From: Desulforamulus ruminis DSM 2154
GTDB lineage: Bacteria; Bacillota; Desulfotomaculia; Desulfotomaculales; Desulfotomaculaceae
Direction: 5' to 3'
DNA length: 64,000 nt
Assembly: GCF_000215085.1 (NCBI RefSeq)
Contig: NC_015589.1
Location: 186,001-250,000 of the forward strand
Positions 9,097-18,210 of the stretch are shown piece by piece. Each line of letters begins with the position of its first letter. The stretch's first letter is position 1. Below the pieces are notes generated by a model. That model was not told where the DNA came from. It searched no databases and saw only the letters and a list, made by a program, of their open reading frames with translations. A program made the position numbers and the translations under genes.

Positions 9097-9546
9097 ATGG
9101 AACGGACCTATTTAATGGTGAAACCGGACGGCGTACAGCGGGGGCAGGTGGGTCAAATCATCAGCCGCTTTGAACAGAGGGGCTACAAAATTGTTGGATT
9201 AAAAATGATGCAGATCCCCCGGGAAGTGGCTGAAAAGCATTATGGGGAACATGCCGGCAAACCTTTCTTTCAAGGATTGGTTGACTTTATCACTTCCGGT
9301 CCGGTAGTGGCCATGGTCATTGAAGGAAAAGAAGCGGTGGCCACCGCCCGGGAAATGATGGGGGCCACCAACCCCCTTAAAGCTGCACCCGGCACCATCC
9401 GTGCAACCTTTGGCATTGATGTGGGACGCAATATTATCCATGGCTCCGATTCGGTTGAAAGTGCTCAGCGGGAAATCGCCATCTTTTTCCGGCCGGAGGA
9501 ATTGGTAGACTATGGTCGCGCAGTGGATTCCTGGATTTACGAGTAA
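9097..9546 (+). CDS. ndk: Nucleoside diphosphate kinase
   Basis: 149 residues from ATG 9097 behind GGAGG, the standard Ndk length. The N-terminus is typical ([18 protein letters not shown]) and the phosphate-accepting histidine is in NIIHGSDS near residue 115. A final SWIYE is typical. It transfers the gamma phosphate among NTPs and NDPs by a ping-pong mechanism in the cytoplasm. It lies 55 bp after ftsH and before a strong terminator, so it is likely cotranscribed with ftsH. An upstream in-frame codon at 9043 lacks a ribosome-binding site. Confidence 0.97.
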   Translation: MERTYLMVKPDGVQRGQVGQIISRFEQRGYKIVGLKMMQIPREVAEKHYGEHAGKPFFQGLVDFITSGPVVAMVIEGKEAVATAREMMGATNPLKAAPGTIRATFGIDVGRNIIHGSDSVESAQREIAIFFRPEELVDYGRAVDSWIYE

Positions 9547-9553
9547 GAAACTT

Positions 9554-9582
9554 CTCCAGTTTTAAACTGGAGTTTTTTCTTT
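9554..9582 (+). terminator. Terminator after ndk
   Basis: A perfect stem CTCCAGTT/AACTGGAG (9554-9572) is followed by TTTTTTCTTTT. Confidence 0.9.
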
Positions 9583-9643
9583 TAAAATATAAGAAGTGAA
9601 TGTCTGCATTTTTATGTAAATAAAACCATAAGGGGGCCTGTGC

Positions 9644-10048
9644 ATGACAACGGAATTAAAACCGGGCTTGACCCGGGAAGTAGAAACAATCGTAGATGAA
9701 ACAAACACAGCCATTGCCTATGGCAGCGGCGGGGTCAATGTTTTTGCAACCCCGGCCATGATTGGCTTGATGGAGAAGGCGGCCCTGGAACTGGCGGATT
9801 CCTATTTGCCGGAAGGACAAACCACCGTGGGCACGCTGGTGAATATCAAGCATACGGCGGCCACACCCCTGGGGCTGGGAGTCAAGGCAAAGGCCGAATT
9901 AATGGAAATTGACGGGAAGCGGCTGGTTTTTCGGGTGGAAGCCTTTGATGAAAGCGGCCCCATTGGCGCGGGAGTTCATGAAAGATTTGTGATTGTAAAG
10001 GACAAGTTCATACAAAAAGCAGAGAGCAAAGCCAAGGCTAAGGAGTAA
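9644..10048 (+). CDS. Hot-dog fold thioesterase, FlK-like
   Basis: 134 residues. The sequence (VFATPAMIGLMEKAA, TVGTLVNIKHTAATPLG, VFRVEAFDESGPIGAGVHERFVI) matches the small thioesterases related to fluoroacetyl-CoA thioesterase FlK. The conserved residues of that family are recognisable: Thr in VFATP, Glu in MEKAA and His in IKHTA. In anaerobes such proteins are probably general acyl-CoA hydrolases; fluoroacetate activity is not implied. The C-terminus is Lys/Ala-rich. It sits alone between ndk and fhs with a GGGGGCC-type ribosome-binding site. Confidence 0.8.
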   Translation: MTTELKPGLTREVETIVDETNTAIAYGSGGVNVFATPAMIGLMEKAALELADSYLPEGQTTVGTLVNIKHTAATPLGLGVKAKAELMEIDGKRLVFRVEAFDESGPIGAGVHERFVIVKDKFIQKAESKAKAKE

Positions 10049-10144
10049 AGGCTGGCCGTAACTCTGCCGTTGGTTCAGGGGGGGAGAAACCCTCTTGTTC
10101 CGGATTAATAAGGATTAGAGGAGAATAGGGGGTTTTTATTCCTG

Positions 10145-11848
10145 ATGAAATATGTACCCAGCGACCTGGAGATTGCCCAGGCTCATCAAATGAAACCCAT
10201 AACGGAAATTGCTAAAAGCATTGGTTTAAGCGAAGATGACATTGATTTATACGGAAAATACAAGGCCAAAATCAATTTGGATGTGTTGAGAAAATTTAAT
10301 GACCGTCCCCAGGGAAAGCTCATTGATATTACGGCCATTACGCCGACCCCTTTGGGTGAAGGTAAAACCGTTACCACCATCGGACTGACCCAGGGCCTGG
10401 GCAAAATCGGCAAAAAAGTAATTACCACCCTGCGTCAGCCCTCCATGGGACCGGTTTTTGGCATTAAGGGCGGTGCGGCCGGCGGCGGATATTCCCAGGT
10501 GGTCCCCATGGAAGATATCAATATTCACTTTACCGGTGATATTCACGCCGTGGAGGCGGCCAACAACCTGTTGGCCGCCATGATTGACACTTCCATTTTG
10601 CTGGGCAATCCTTTGCATATTGACCCCATGACGGTGATGTGGAACCGCGTGCTGGATACCAATGACCGGGCCCTCCGGGATATTGTGGTGGGCCTGGGAG
10701 GCAAAGAAAACGGTTACCCCCGGCAAACCGGCTTTGATATGGCGGTGGCATCGGAAGTGATGGCGGTGCTGGCTTTGGCCGATAGTTTACCGGATCTCCG
10801 CATGAGACTGGGCCGGATGATTGTGGCTTATACCTACGACGGCAACCCGGTTACCGCCGAAGACCTGAAAGCAGCCGGGGCCATGACCGTAATGATGAAA
10901 GAGGCCATTAAACCCAATTTGGTGCAAACCCTGGAAGGTCAAGCCTGCATTATGCACGCCGGTCCCTTTGCTAACATTGCCCATGGACAAAGTTCGGTTC
11001 TGGCGGATAAAATTGCCCTGCGGCTGGCGGACTATGTGGTCACCGAGAGCGGCTTCGGGTCGGACCTGGGGATGGAGAAGTTTATGGATATCAAGTGCCG
11101 CCAGTCCGGGTTAAGACCCAGTTGTGTGGTGCTTACCTGCACCATCCGTGCTTTAAAAATGCATGGCGGTCTCGGTAATGTGGTGGCCGGACGTCCCCTG
11201 CCCGAAGAATTAACCAAAGAGAATTTAGCCGCCCTGGAAAAGGGGTGTGCCAATCTTATTCATCACATTAACATTGCCAGCAGCTACGGCATTCCGGTGG
11301 TTGTATCCATCAACCGGTTTACGCCGGATACCGATGCGGAGGTGGCTCTAGTCCGGAAGATGGCCCTGGAAGCCGGGGCCCTGGGAGCCTATCCCATCAC
11401 CGTTTGGGCCGATGGCGGGGCAGGAGCGGTGGAATTGGCCGAGGCTGTGGCAGCGGCTTGTGAAAAGCCGGCGGATTTTCAGCTTCTCTATCCGGACGAC
11501 CTTAATATCAAGGAAAAGATCGAGGTATTGGCCAAAAGGATTTATAATGCCGACGGTGTTGTTTACGAACCTCTAGCCGAGCGGAAAATAAAACAATTTG
11601 AAGCATTGGGCTTGGGCCATCTGCCCATTTGCATGGCTAAAACCCACCTTTCCATCAGTCACGATCCCAACATGAAAGGCCTGCCTGAAAATTATATTTT
11701 TCCCATCCGGGATATCCGTGCTTCGGTAGGGGCAGGGTTCCTCTATCCCCTGGCCGGTGCCATGCGGACCATGCCCGGACTGGGCTCCAAGCCGGCCGCA
11801 CACAAGGTTGATATTGATGACTACGGTCGTACCGTAGGTTTATTTTAA
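10145..11848 (+). CDS. fhs: Formate-tetrahydrofolate ligase
   Basis: 567 residues. The ATP-binding loop TPTPLGEGKTVTTIGL lies near residues 64-79, and the family signature GIKGGAAGGGYSQVVPM is near residue 110. The enzyme makes 10-formyl-THF from formate, ATP and THF in the Wood-Ljungdahl methyl branch and in one-carbon supply. The length is normal for the family and ends in GLF. No folD or metF neighbours are in the window, so fhs stands apart from the rest of the pathway. A strong terminator follows. Confidence 0.97.
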   Translation: MKYVPSDLEIAQAHQMKPITEIAKSIGLSEDDIDLYGKYKAKINLDVLRKFNDRPQGKLIDITAITPTPLGEGKTVTTIGLTQGLGKIGKKVITTLRQPSMGPVFGIKGGAAGGGYSQVVPMEDINIHFTGDIHAVEAANNLLAAMIDTSILLGNPLHIDPMTVMWNRVLDTNDRALRDIVVGLGGKENGYPRQTGFDMAVASEVMAVLALADSLPDLRMRLGRMIVAYTYDGNPVTAEDLKAAGAMTVMMKEAIKPNLVQTLEGQACIMHAGPFANIAHGQSSVLADKIALRLADYVVTESGFGSDLGMEKFMDIKCRQSGLRPSCVVLTCTIRALKMHGGLGNVVAGRPLPEELTKENLAALEKGCANLIHHINIASSYGIPVVVSINRFTPDTDAEVALVRKMALEAGALGAYPITVWADGGAGAVELAEAVAAACEKPADFQLLYPDDLNIKEKIEVLAKRIYNADGVVYEPLAERKIKQFEALGLGHLPICMAKTHLSISHDPNMKGLPENYIFPIRDIRASVGAGFLYPLAGAMRTMPGLGSKPAAHKVDIDDYGRTVGLF

Positions 11849-11872
11849 TCAGAATAAAATAACCCTCTGGGT

Positions 11873-11912
11873 AAAAAAGCCGCTGATCAGTTTAAAGTCA
11901 GCGGCTTTTTAA
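11873..11912 (+). terminator. Terminator after fhs
   Basis: A 12-bp perfect stem (11875-11886 with 11898-11909) with A-run and T-run flanks could work in both directions. Confidence 0.9.
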
Positions 11913-11953
11913 ATTGTTTTAAAATGTAATTGGTTAAGAGGGTTAATAACCAA

Positions 11954-11982
11954 TTGACAAAAAAGAAATAGGGGTATAGGAT
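11954..11982 (+). promoter_or_regulatory. Promoter for the MFS gene
   Basis: A perfect TTGACA (11954-11959), a 17-bp spacer and TAGGAT (11977-11982). An alternative -10, GATAAT, lies 3 bp further on. The leader is about 90 nt and contains a small GTCATGAC palindrome. Confidence 0.6.
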
Positions 11983-12078
11983 AATGTCAACTGGTAATGA
12001 TGTCGTCATGACTTGGGATGATTGAATCCATCGTATAAAAAATAGAAGTCATTAGCGCATTAAGGGAGTTTATCCAAG

Positions 12079-13299
12079 ATGAAGGAAGCCGGTCGGCTCA
12101 GACGGATACTATGGACCTTTTGTTTAGCGGAATTTTTAGTGATGCAGATATGGTATAATTTTTCAGCCGTACTTGCCCCATTAAAAGAGGCATGGATGCT
12201 GAGCAACTTTCAGGCCGGCATGATTGTCTCCATGTTTCAACTGGGTTACGTCATAGCGGTTTTCTTTTTTAGCTTTTTAAGTGACAATCACAACCCCCAG
12301 AAACTATTTATTGCCGGCTCGCTGCTGACCGGGTTGGCCAGCATATTATTCGCTCTTTGGGCCGAAGGGTTTTACAGTGCGCTCTTTTTCCGGATTGTTG
12401 CGGGCATAGGTATGGGCGGGGTCTATGTTCCCGGCATGAAGCTGTTGGCTGAAATTTTTCCACTGGAACAGAGAGGAAAAGCCATCGGCATTTATGTCAG
12501 TTCCCTGGTGGTGGGAACCGGTACTTCCTTACTTTTATCCGGGATGCTGGCAAAGGTGCTGTCCTGGGACTTGTTAATCATCCTCACTTCCTTGGGTGCC
12601 TTGCTGGGAGCTTTTCTGGTTTACCGGCTGGGGCCGATACCGGTAAGGACAGTGAAAAATAAATTAACCTGGGAATTGGTGCGCAAAGTTACCCGGCCAC
12701 CCAGTATGGCAGTTAATGCCAGTTACCTGGGCCATATGTGGGAACTCCATGCCATGTGGCCGTGGATTGGTCCCTTTATGGTAGCCATGGTTGGGCTGCA
12801 GGGCTTTCCGGCCAAGGACGCCCAAATGTACGGCAATATCATTGGCGGATTCAGCATCATCATCGGCAGCATTGCCACCTGGGTAGGAGGGGCTTTATCG
12901 GACCGGCATGGGCGCATCAATATCATTTTAATCTTTCTTTTGGGAAGTATCTTTTGCTCTTTTACCATTGGCTGGGTGGGTCCATGGTCCCTTTGGGCCG
13001 CCGGGCTATGGGCTGTTTTATACGGTTTCTTAGTCATCGGGGACAGCCCCGTTTATTCAACGGCCATTACGGAATTGGTGGATGAAGATCTTACCGGACT
13101 GGCCCTGGGCATCCAGTCGGTCATGGGGTTTGCGGTGACCATTATCTCTCCCCTTGTTTTTGGCCTGTTGTTGGACACCACCCATTCCTGGGGACTGGCC
13201 TTTGCTGCCCTGGGATGTGGCGCTCTCATCGGGCCGCTGGCCTTATTGAAACTAAAGGGGCTGCCGGAGAGCTTTCAAATGGCCGGGGGAAAACAATAA
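12079..13299 (+). CDS. Major facilitator superfamily transporter
   Basis: 406 residues with 12 predicted transmembrane helices. The loop 2-3 region carries a weak version of the MFS signature (SFLSDNHNPQKLF). The better-conserved second-half copy is GGALSDRHGRINII. RIVAGIGMGGVYVPGMKLLAEIFPLEQRGKAIG resembles the helix 4-5 motif of organic-anion or oxalate/formate-type carriers. Substrate unknown. fhs lies just upstream, but nothing in the sequence shows formate transport. It has its own promoter and is followed 78 bp later by a DJ-1/PfpI gene. Confidence 0.85.
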   Translation: MKEAGRLRRILWTFCLAEFLVMQIWYNFSAVLAPLKEAWMLSNFQAGMIVSMFQLGYVIAVFFFSFLSDNHNPQKLFIAGSLLTGLASILFALWAEGFYSALFFRIVAGIGMGGVYVPGMKLLAEIFPLEQRGKAIGIYVSSLVVGTGTSLLLSGMLAKVLSWDLLIILTSLGALLGAFLVYRLGPIPVRTVKNKLTWELVRKVTRPPSMAVNASYLGHMWELHAMWPWIGPFMVAMVGLQGFPAKDAQMYGNIIGGFSIIIGSIATWVGGALSDRHGRINIILIFLLGSIFCSFTIGWVGPWSLWAAGLWAVLYGFLVIGDSPVYSTAITELVDEDLTGLALGIQSVMGFAVTIISPLVFGLLLDTTHSWGLAFAALGCGALIGPLALLKLKGLPESFQMAGGKQ

Positions 13300-13376
13300 A
13301 GCCGGTATATAATGGAAATAAAAGGACTCTATGCCGGTTAAAATATGGTAGAATGGAAAAAAGGAGGTTGATCGCC

Positions 13377-13889
13377 ATGTCTAAAAGAAAGATTGCCCTT
13401 TTTGTGGAAGAAGTCTACAACGATCTGGAGTTTTGGTATCCTTACTACCGCATGAAAGAAGCCGGTTTTGAAGTGGTGGTGGTGGGAACCGGCAAGCAGG
13501 AAACCTTTAAGAGTAAATTTGGCATGCCGGTTAAACCCGATGTTGTATCCAGCGCGGTAAAAACGGAAGAATTGGCAGGAGTGATCATTCCCGGGGGATA
13601 TGCTCCGGATAAGATGAGAATAGACCCGGCCATGTTAAAGATTGTTCAAGAACTATTTAATGACGGTAAGCTGGTGGCCTCCATTTGCCATGCCGGCTGG
13701 GTGTTGATTTCAGCGGGAGTGGTCAAAGGGAAAAAAGCCACCGGTTGCATCATGATTAAAGACGACCTGGTGAATGCCGGGGCCGAATACCTGGACCAAG
13801 AAGTGGTGGTGGACGGCAATCTAATTACCTCCAGGGTGCCCGATGATCTACCGGCTTTCTGCCAGGAAATTCTGAAGAACTTGGCATAA
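13377..13889 (+). CDS. DJ-1/PfpI family protein
   Basis: 170 residues from ATG 13377 (GGAGG 13363-13367). The fold markers are KIALFVEEVYNDLEFWYPYYRMKEAGFEVVVVG, GVIIPGGYAPDKMR and the nucleophile elbow SICHAGWVLISAG with the conserved cysteine near residue 104. Members act as deglycases, glyoxalases or chaperones. Activity cannot be told from sequence. A longer frame reaching back to 13215 overlaps the MFS gene and has no ribosome-binding site, so I reject it. Confidence 0.88.
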   Translation: MSKRKIALFVEEVYNDLEFWYPYYRMKEAGFEVVVVGTGKQETFKSKFGMPVKPDVVSSAVKTEELAGVIIPGGYAPDKMRIDPAMLKIVQELFNDGKLVASICHAGWVLISAGVVKGKKATGCIMIKDDLVNAGAEYLDQEVVVDGNLITSRVPDDLPAFCQEILKNLA

Positions 13890-13929
13890 GTCGGCACTGG
13901 CAAGATCAAAGGTTGAATAGAAAGGTCGG

Positions 13930-13968
13930 ATAGGTGTACTCCAAACTTGGATACATCTATTTCTTTTT
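13930..13968 (+). terminator. Terminator after the DJ-1/PfpI gene
   Basis: ATAGGTGTA/TACATCTAT arms with inner TCCAA/TTGGA pairing (one bulge, one G-U) are followed by TTCTTTTTAAAG. Confidence 0.6.
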
Positions 13969-14090
13969 AAAGTTTTTAAAGTGTTCTTTCATAAACTTAT
14001 ATCATCATGTGGGGATTTTCCGGTGGCCATGCCATATTCACCGCCTGGTTTGGGGAAAGCTAAGATAAATAATACATGGAGGTGTTTGTG

Positions 14091-14312
14091 GTGACGCTTC
14101 ATCAAAAGAAACATTCCTTGCAAGAAGGAACACTACAGGAGCAAATGGTGACCAGCCAGGGGGAATTGGTGAAAGGCCAGAGCGAGGATGAAATCAGCGC
14201 CAAGGAGATGGCGGCCAGCCAGCAGCAGATCAAAAATAACCCTTTTAAGACGCCACCCAACAATATGACCAATAAAAACGACCGCAAAATGGGTATGGGA
14301 GAAAAGGGGTAA
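14091..14312 (+). CDS. Small hydrophilic hypothetical protein
   Basis: 73 residues from GTG 14091, which lies 6 bp after GGAGGTG. An in-frame ATG at 14076 precedes that site and is less likely. The protein is rich in Gln, Glu, Lys and Asn (QEGTLQEQMVTSQGEL, EISAKEMAASQQQ), has no Cys or membrane segment, and looks disordered or helical. I do not recognise a family. Small Gln/Asn-rich proteins of this kind are sometimes spore-associated, but no such role is shown here. Confidence 0.55.
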   Translation: MTLHQKKHSLQEGTLQEQMVTSQGELVKGQSEDEISAKEMAASQQQIKNNPFKTPPNNMTNKNDRKMGMGEKG

Positions 14313-14333
14313 CATAAAAATAAAATAAGCCGG

Positions 14334-14370
14334 AAAGTCCCTTTTTGTAAATCCAGAAGGGATTTTCTTT
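14334..14370 (+). terminator. Terminator after the small hypothetical gene
   Basis: AAAGTCCCTT (14334-14343) pairs with AAGGGATTTT (14357-14366) with one G-U, followed by CTTTTT. Confidence 0.65.
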
Positions 14371-14503
14371 TTAAGAAATATATATAGAATTTTCCACCAA
14401 TTGAGACAAATAGTCAGAGCGAAAAAAACAATTTTAAAATGATTTGCATAAATCAAACCCGAGCATTAGAATATCTATAATTATTGAAATTAAATCAAAA
14501 GAA

Positions 14504-14532
14504 TTGACACTAGTTGGCATAGATTATATACT
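14504..14532 (+). promoter_or_regulatory. Promoter of the first hdrA-mvhD-flx operon
   Basis: TTGACA (14504-14509), 17 bp, TATACT (14527-14532). It lies about 415 bp before hdrA, giving a long leader. The leader contains a perfect AGGTGAA/TTCACCT hairpin near 14797-14824, a CCCC/GGGG hairpin near 14867-14881 and a GGGGG/CCCCC hairpin near 14895-14912. I see no known riboswitch in it. Confidence 0.7.
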
Positions 14533-14925
14533 AGCCATAAAGAGAAAGAGGCCGTATTTGCTGATTTTTTTACCGGCTTGTCCTAAGACCTATCCTAAAT
14601 TGAACAATTTGCTGCCAAAATGGCAAACCAACCTGATTACACCATAAATAGTATATTCGTTACGCTGAGGTGTCGCCCAAAAGACAATTTGTTGGAATGG
14701 ATTCATTTTATCCCCTTAGCATAAAAGTTTTATCTCTTTTCTTGTTAATATAGGTACAAGCTAAAGACTTTTATAGCAGCAGTAAAATGGTATGTGGAGG
14801 TGAACACCGGAAAGCTTATTCACCTGACCAATTGGTTGAATTGAGTTTTGTAAAATTTTGCCCATTGCCCCTTTTAGGGGTTAAGTGTACTTCTGGGGGT
14901 TTTTCTTCCCCCGACAAGTCGAAAT

Positions 14926-14951
14926 AGGAGGATGGTGTAATGCAGAGATGA
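14926..14951 (+). promoter_or_regulatory. Shine-Dalgarno plus 3-codon upstream ORF overlapping the hdrA start
   Basis: AGGAGG (14926-14931) is ideally spaced from ATG 14940, which opens a three-codon frame (Met-Gln-Arg-stop). Its TGA overlaps the hdrA ATG (14948) as ATGA. hdrA copy 1 has no closer ribosome-binding site, so it may be translated by reinitiation. Copy 2 starts normally. Confidence 0.5.
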
Positions 14952-17900
14952 CAAAGGCGAATCAAATAGGAGCGGTACTGGTAGTAGGATCGGGGATCGC
15001 AGGGATCCAGGCGTCACTGGACCTGGCGGAATCAGGATACTACGTGTACCTGGTAGAAAAGAAACCGGCCATTGGCGGAACCATGCCGATGCTGGACAAA
15101 ACCTTCCCCACCAACGACTGCTCCATGTGCATCCTGTCTCCCAAACTGGTGGACTGCGGGAGACACCTGAATATCAAAACCCTGACCAACTCCGAACTGG
15201 TGAAACTGGAAGGGGAACCGGGGAACTTCAAAGCCACCATCCGAACCAAAGCGCGCTATGTAGACCCGGGGAAATGTACGGGCTGCGGCAGCTGTGCGGA
15301 AGCCTGCCCGGTAAAAGTGGACGAAGAATTCAACCAGGGACTGGGGAAAAGAAAAGCGGTCTACAAACTGTACGCCCAGGCCTTCCCCAATGCCTATGCC
15401 ATTGACAACAACAAATGCCTGAAATTCAAAAACCTGAACAACGAAAAACTATGCGGCAAATGCCTGAAAGCATGCCAGGCGGGAGCCATCAACCACCATA
15501 TGCAGGATGAAGAAATGGAAATCGAAATTGGCTCGGTCCTGCTGTCACCGGGCTTTGAAACCTTTGACCCGAGCCAACTGGGACTGTACAAATATGGGGA
15601 ACTGAAAAACGTAGTGACCTCCCTGGAATTTGAACGGATCTTGAGCGCCTCGGGCCCCTACGGCGGCCACCTGGTGCGTCCCAGCGACCATAAAGAGCCT
15701 CAGAAAATCGCCTGGATCCAGTGCGTGGGCTCCCGGAACTGCCGGATCGGGCATGGCTACTGCTCCTCGGTATGCTGTATGTACGCGATCAAACAATCGG
15801 TGATCGCGAAAGAACATGCGGACTACGACCTGGGCGCCAGCATCTTCTACATGGACATGAGAACCTACGGGAAAGAATTTGAAAGATACTACGAACGCTC
15901 CAAAAAACAATATGGAGTGAACTTTGTGCGGAGCCGAGTCTACGGATTGGATCCTGGAGAAGGGGACAACGTGATCATCCGCTACGCCCTGGAAGACGGC
16001 AGCGTAGTGAGCGAAGAATACGACATGGTGGTCCTGTCGGTGGGTCTTGAGCCGGACAGAAAAGCAGTGGAACTGGCCAAGGACCTGGGGGTTGAACTGA
16101 ACAGCTACAACTTTGCGGACGTACCGCAACTGACGGGCGTAGCCACCAGCCGTCCGGGGATTTACGTGGCAGGCGCCTTCAGCGGCCCCCGGGACATTCC
16201 GGAGACCGTAATGCAGGCCAGCGCGGCGGCGGGAGAAGTGCAAAAACTGCTGGCGGAAGCCAGAGGCAGCCTGACCCAGACCAAAGAATACCCGGCGCAA
16301 AAAGACGTCAGTGGAGAAATTGTACGGACGGGTGTGTTTGTGTGCCACTGCGGCATCAACATTGGCAGCGTGGTGGACGTACCCTCGGTGGCGGAATATG
16401 CCAAAACCCTGCCCGGGGTGGTGTATGCCACCGATAAACTGTATGCCTGCTCCCAGGATGCCAGCGCGCAAATTAAAGAAGCCATCGAAGAAAACGGCCT
16501 AAACCGCATCATTGTGGCCTCCTGCAGCCCGCGGACCCACGAACCGATGTTCCAGGAAACCCTGAAAGAAGCGGGATTGAACCCGCACCTTTTTGAGATG
16601 GCCAACATCCGGGACCACTGCTCCTGGGTACACCAGAGCGAACCGGAAGCCGCCACCCAAAAGGCCAAAGACCTGGTTAAAATGGCGGTAAGCAAAGGAG
16701 CGCTGCTGGAACCGGTGCAGCCGGTGAGCCTGCCCATGAACCACGAAGCGTTGGTGGTGGGCGGAGGCGTGGCGGGAATGACCGCGGCGCTGAACCTGGC
16801 GGACCAGGGCTACCCGGTGCACCTGGTGGAAAAAGAAGTGGAACTGGGGGGCATTGCCCGAAGAATTCACCACGGCATGAGCGGTGAAGACGTGCAGGCC
16901 TACCTGAAACAACTGATTGACCAGATAACCGGCCATCCAAACATTAAAGTCTATACCGGCGTGGAAGTGGCGGATGTCCACGGCTTCATGGGGAACTACG
17001 AAACCCAACTGAGCAACGGAGAAGCCATCAAACACGGGGTGGCCGTCATCGCCACCGGAGCGGCAGAATACAAACCGGAAGAATACCTCTACGGACACAA
17101 CAGCCGGGTGCACACCCTGCTGGATGTAGAAAACATGCTGGCCCAGGGCCAACTGAAGAACTCCAACAACTACGTCTTCATCCAGTGCGTGGGCAGCCGG
17201 GACGACGATCGTCCCTACTGCAGCCGGATCTGCTGCACCAAAGCGGTGAAACTGGCGCTGAAGATCAAAGAAGCCAAACCCTTGGCCAACATCTTCATCC
17301 TGTACCGTGATATTCGGACCTACGGCTACTTTGAAGACCTGTACACCGAAGCGCGGCGGAAGGGCGTCATCTTTGTACGCTACAGCACCGACCAAAAACC
17401 GGTGGTAGAAGAAACGGCCACGGGAACCAAAGTAACCTTCATGGACCATGTGCTGAACCGGCCGGTGGAAGTTTATGCGGACGTCATTGGACTGGCCAGC
17501 GCCATCGTAGCGGGAGACAACCGGGGACTGTCCAAACTGTTTAAAGTGCCGCTGAATGCGGACGGCTTCTTCCTGGAAGCGCACCTGAAACTGCGTCCGG
17601 TGGACTTTGGAACCGATGGCGTATTCATGTGCGGGCTGGCCCACGGGCCCAAAAACCTGGAAGAAAACATCGCCCAGGGGAAAGCGGCGGCGGGCCGGGC
17701 AGCCACAGCCCTGGCCAAAGCCAACATCGAAGCGGACGGCAAGGCGGCCTTTGTGAACAAACGCAAATGCATGGCCTGCGGCGTGTGCGTGGAAGTATGC
17801 CCGGCCAAGGCAGCGACCCTGGTGACGGACGAAAGAGGTACCACGGCGGCGGAAGTCAACCCGGCTTTGTGCAAAGGGTGCGGCGCCTGTGCGTCCTCCT

Positions 17901-17977
17901 GCCGCTGCGGAGCCATCAACGTGAAAGGCTGCAGCAACGAACAGATTGTGGCTATGGTGCAGGCGATGAGCTGCTAA
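14948..17977 (+). CDS. hdrA: HdrA-like electron-bifurcating flavoprotein, double-FAD form (copy 1)
   Basis: 1009 residues against about 650 for a methanogen HdrA. It has an N-terminal FAD fold (VVGSGIAGIQAS, residues 12-23) with the HdrA Cys region NDCSMCILSPKLVDCGRH. A [4Fe-4S] motif CTGCGSCAEACPV is near residue 110. A complete second FAD fold (VVGGGVAGMTAALNL) begins near residue 603. A C-terminal ferredoxin pair (CMACGVCVEVCP, CKGCGACASSC) begins near residue 940. HdrA carries the FAD that splits electron pairs in flavin-based bifurcation. With MvhD and a NAD(P)H-binding module next to it, this probably couples NAD(P)H, ferredoxin and a disulfide-type acceptor. Codon use is strongly biased (GAA, AAA, CTG, AAC), unlike neighbours. 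Confidence 0.93.
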   Translation: MTKANQIGAVLVVGSGIAGIQASLDLAESGYYVYLVEKKPAIGGTMPMLDKTFPTNDCSMCILSPKLVDCGRHLNIKTLTNSELVKLEGEPGNFKATIRTKARYVDPGKCTGCGSCAEACPVKVDEEFNQGLGKRKAVYKLYAQAFPNAYAIDNNKCLKFKNLNNEKLCGKCLKACQAGAINHHMQDEEMEIEIGSVLLSPGFETFDPSQLGLYKYGELKNVVTSLEFERILSASGPYGGHLVRPSDHKEPQKIAWIQCVGSRNCRIGHGYCSSVCCMYAIKQSVIAKEHADYDLGASIFYMDMRTYGKEFERYYERSKKQYGVNFVRSRVYGLDPGEGDNVIIRYALEDGSVVSEEYDMVVLSVGLEPDRKAVELAKDLGVELNSYNFADVPQLTGVATSRPGIYVAGAFSGPRDIPETVMQASAAAGEVQKLLAEARGSLTQTKEYPAQKDVSGEIVRTGVFVCHCGINIGSVVDVPSVAEYAKTLPGVVYATDKLYACSQDASAQIKEAIEENGLNRIIVASCSPRTHEPMFQETLKEAGLNPHLFEMANIRDHCSWVHQSEPEAATQKAKDLVKMAVSKGALLEPVQPVSLPMNHEALVVGGGVAGMTAALNLADQGYPVHLVEKEVELGGIARRIHHGMSGEDVQAYLKQLIDQITGHPNIKVYTGVEVADVHGFMGNYETQLSNGEAIKHGVAVIATGAAEYKPEEYLYGHNSRVHTLLDVENMLAQGQLKNSNNYVFIQCVGSRDDDRPYCSRICCTKAVKLALKIKEAKPLANIFILYRDIRTYGYFEDLYTEARRKGVIFVRYSTDQKPVVEETATGTKVTFMDHVLNRPVEVYADVIGLASAIVAGDNRGLSKLFKVPLNADGFFLEAHLKLRPVDFGTDGVFMCGLAHGPKNLEENIAQGKAAAGRAATALAKANIEADGKAAFVNKRKCMACGVCVEVCPAKAATLVTDERGTTAAEVNPALCKGCGACASSCRCGAINVKGCSNEQIVAMVQAMSC

Positions 17978-18196
17978 ATGAAGAGGTATTCCTTGGGGGT
18001 CCTGTTGCTAGACTTGTGGGCATTTCTTTCGGGTCCGGTTGTTCGTAGGACCAACGATGACCTGGAGGAAATGCGAGGATCAACAGGACCTGAAAGGAAT
18101 ACAGAAATAGACGAACAACAGGACCTAAAAGAAATGCAAGATGAGGCTAGACCGAAAAGAAATACAGAGGGCACGAAAAAATGCAGCACTCGCTAG
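17978..18196 (+). repeat. Structured repeat-rich spacer between hdrA and mvhD (copy 1)
   Basis: 27-nt arms at 18020-18046 and 18111-18137 are inverted repeats matching at 24 of 27 positions plus one G-U. Between and after them, degenerate direct units of about 30-36 nt recur (near 18060, 18086, 18120, 18150), each with a GGACC..GAAATGC-like core; the left arm is one such unit inverted. A 72-codon frame crosses it but looks like a by-product. Confidence 0.7.
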
Positions 18197-18210
18197 CAGG
18201 AGGGAAGAAA

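Noticed and set aside
14444-14647. 67-codon frame upstream of hdrA copy 1
   Set aside because: It covers the predicted operon promoter, has no ribosome-binding site, and its composition is not protein-like.
16499-17644. Long minus-strand open frames (381, 308 and similar lengths) inside hdrA and the flx genes
   Set aside because: They arise from the strong codon bias of the plus-strand genes; composition (His/Val/Phe-rich, no known motifs) is that of antisense shadows.
17978-18196. 72-codon protein gene between hdrA and mvhD
   Set aside because: It lacks a good ribosome-binding site, consists of degenerate DNA repeats, and an equally long frame exists on the opposite strand.
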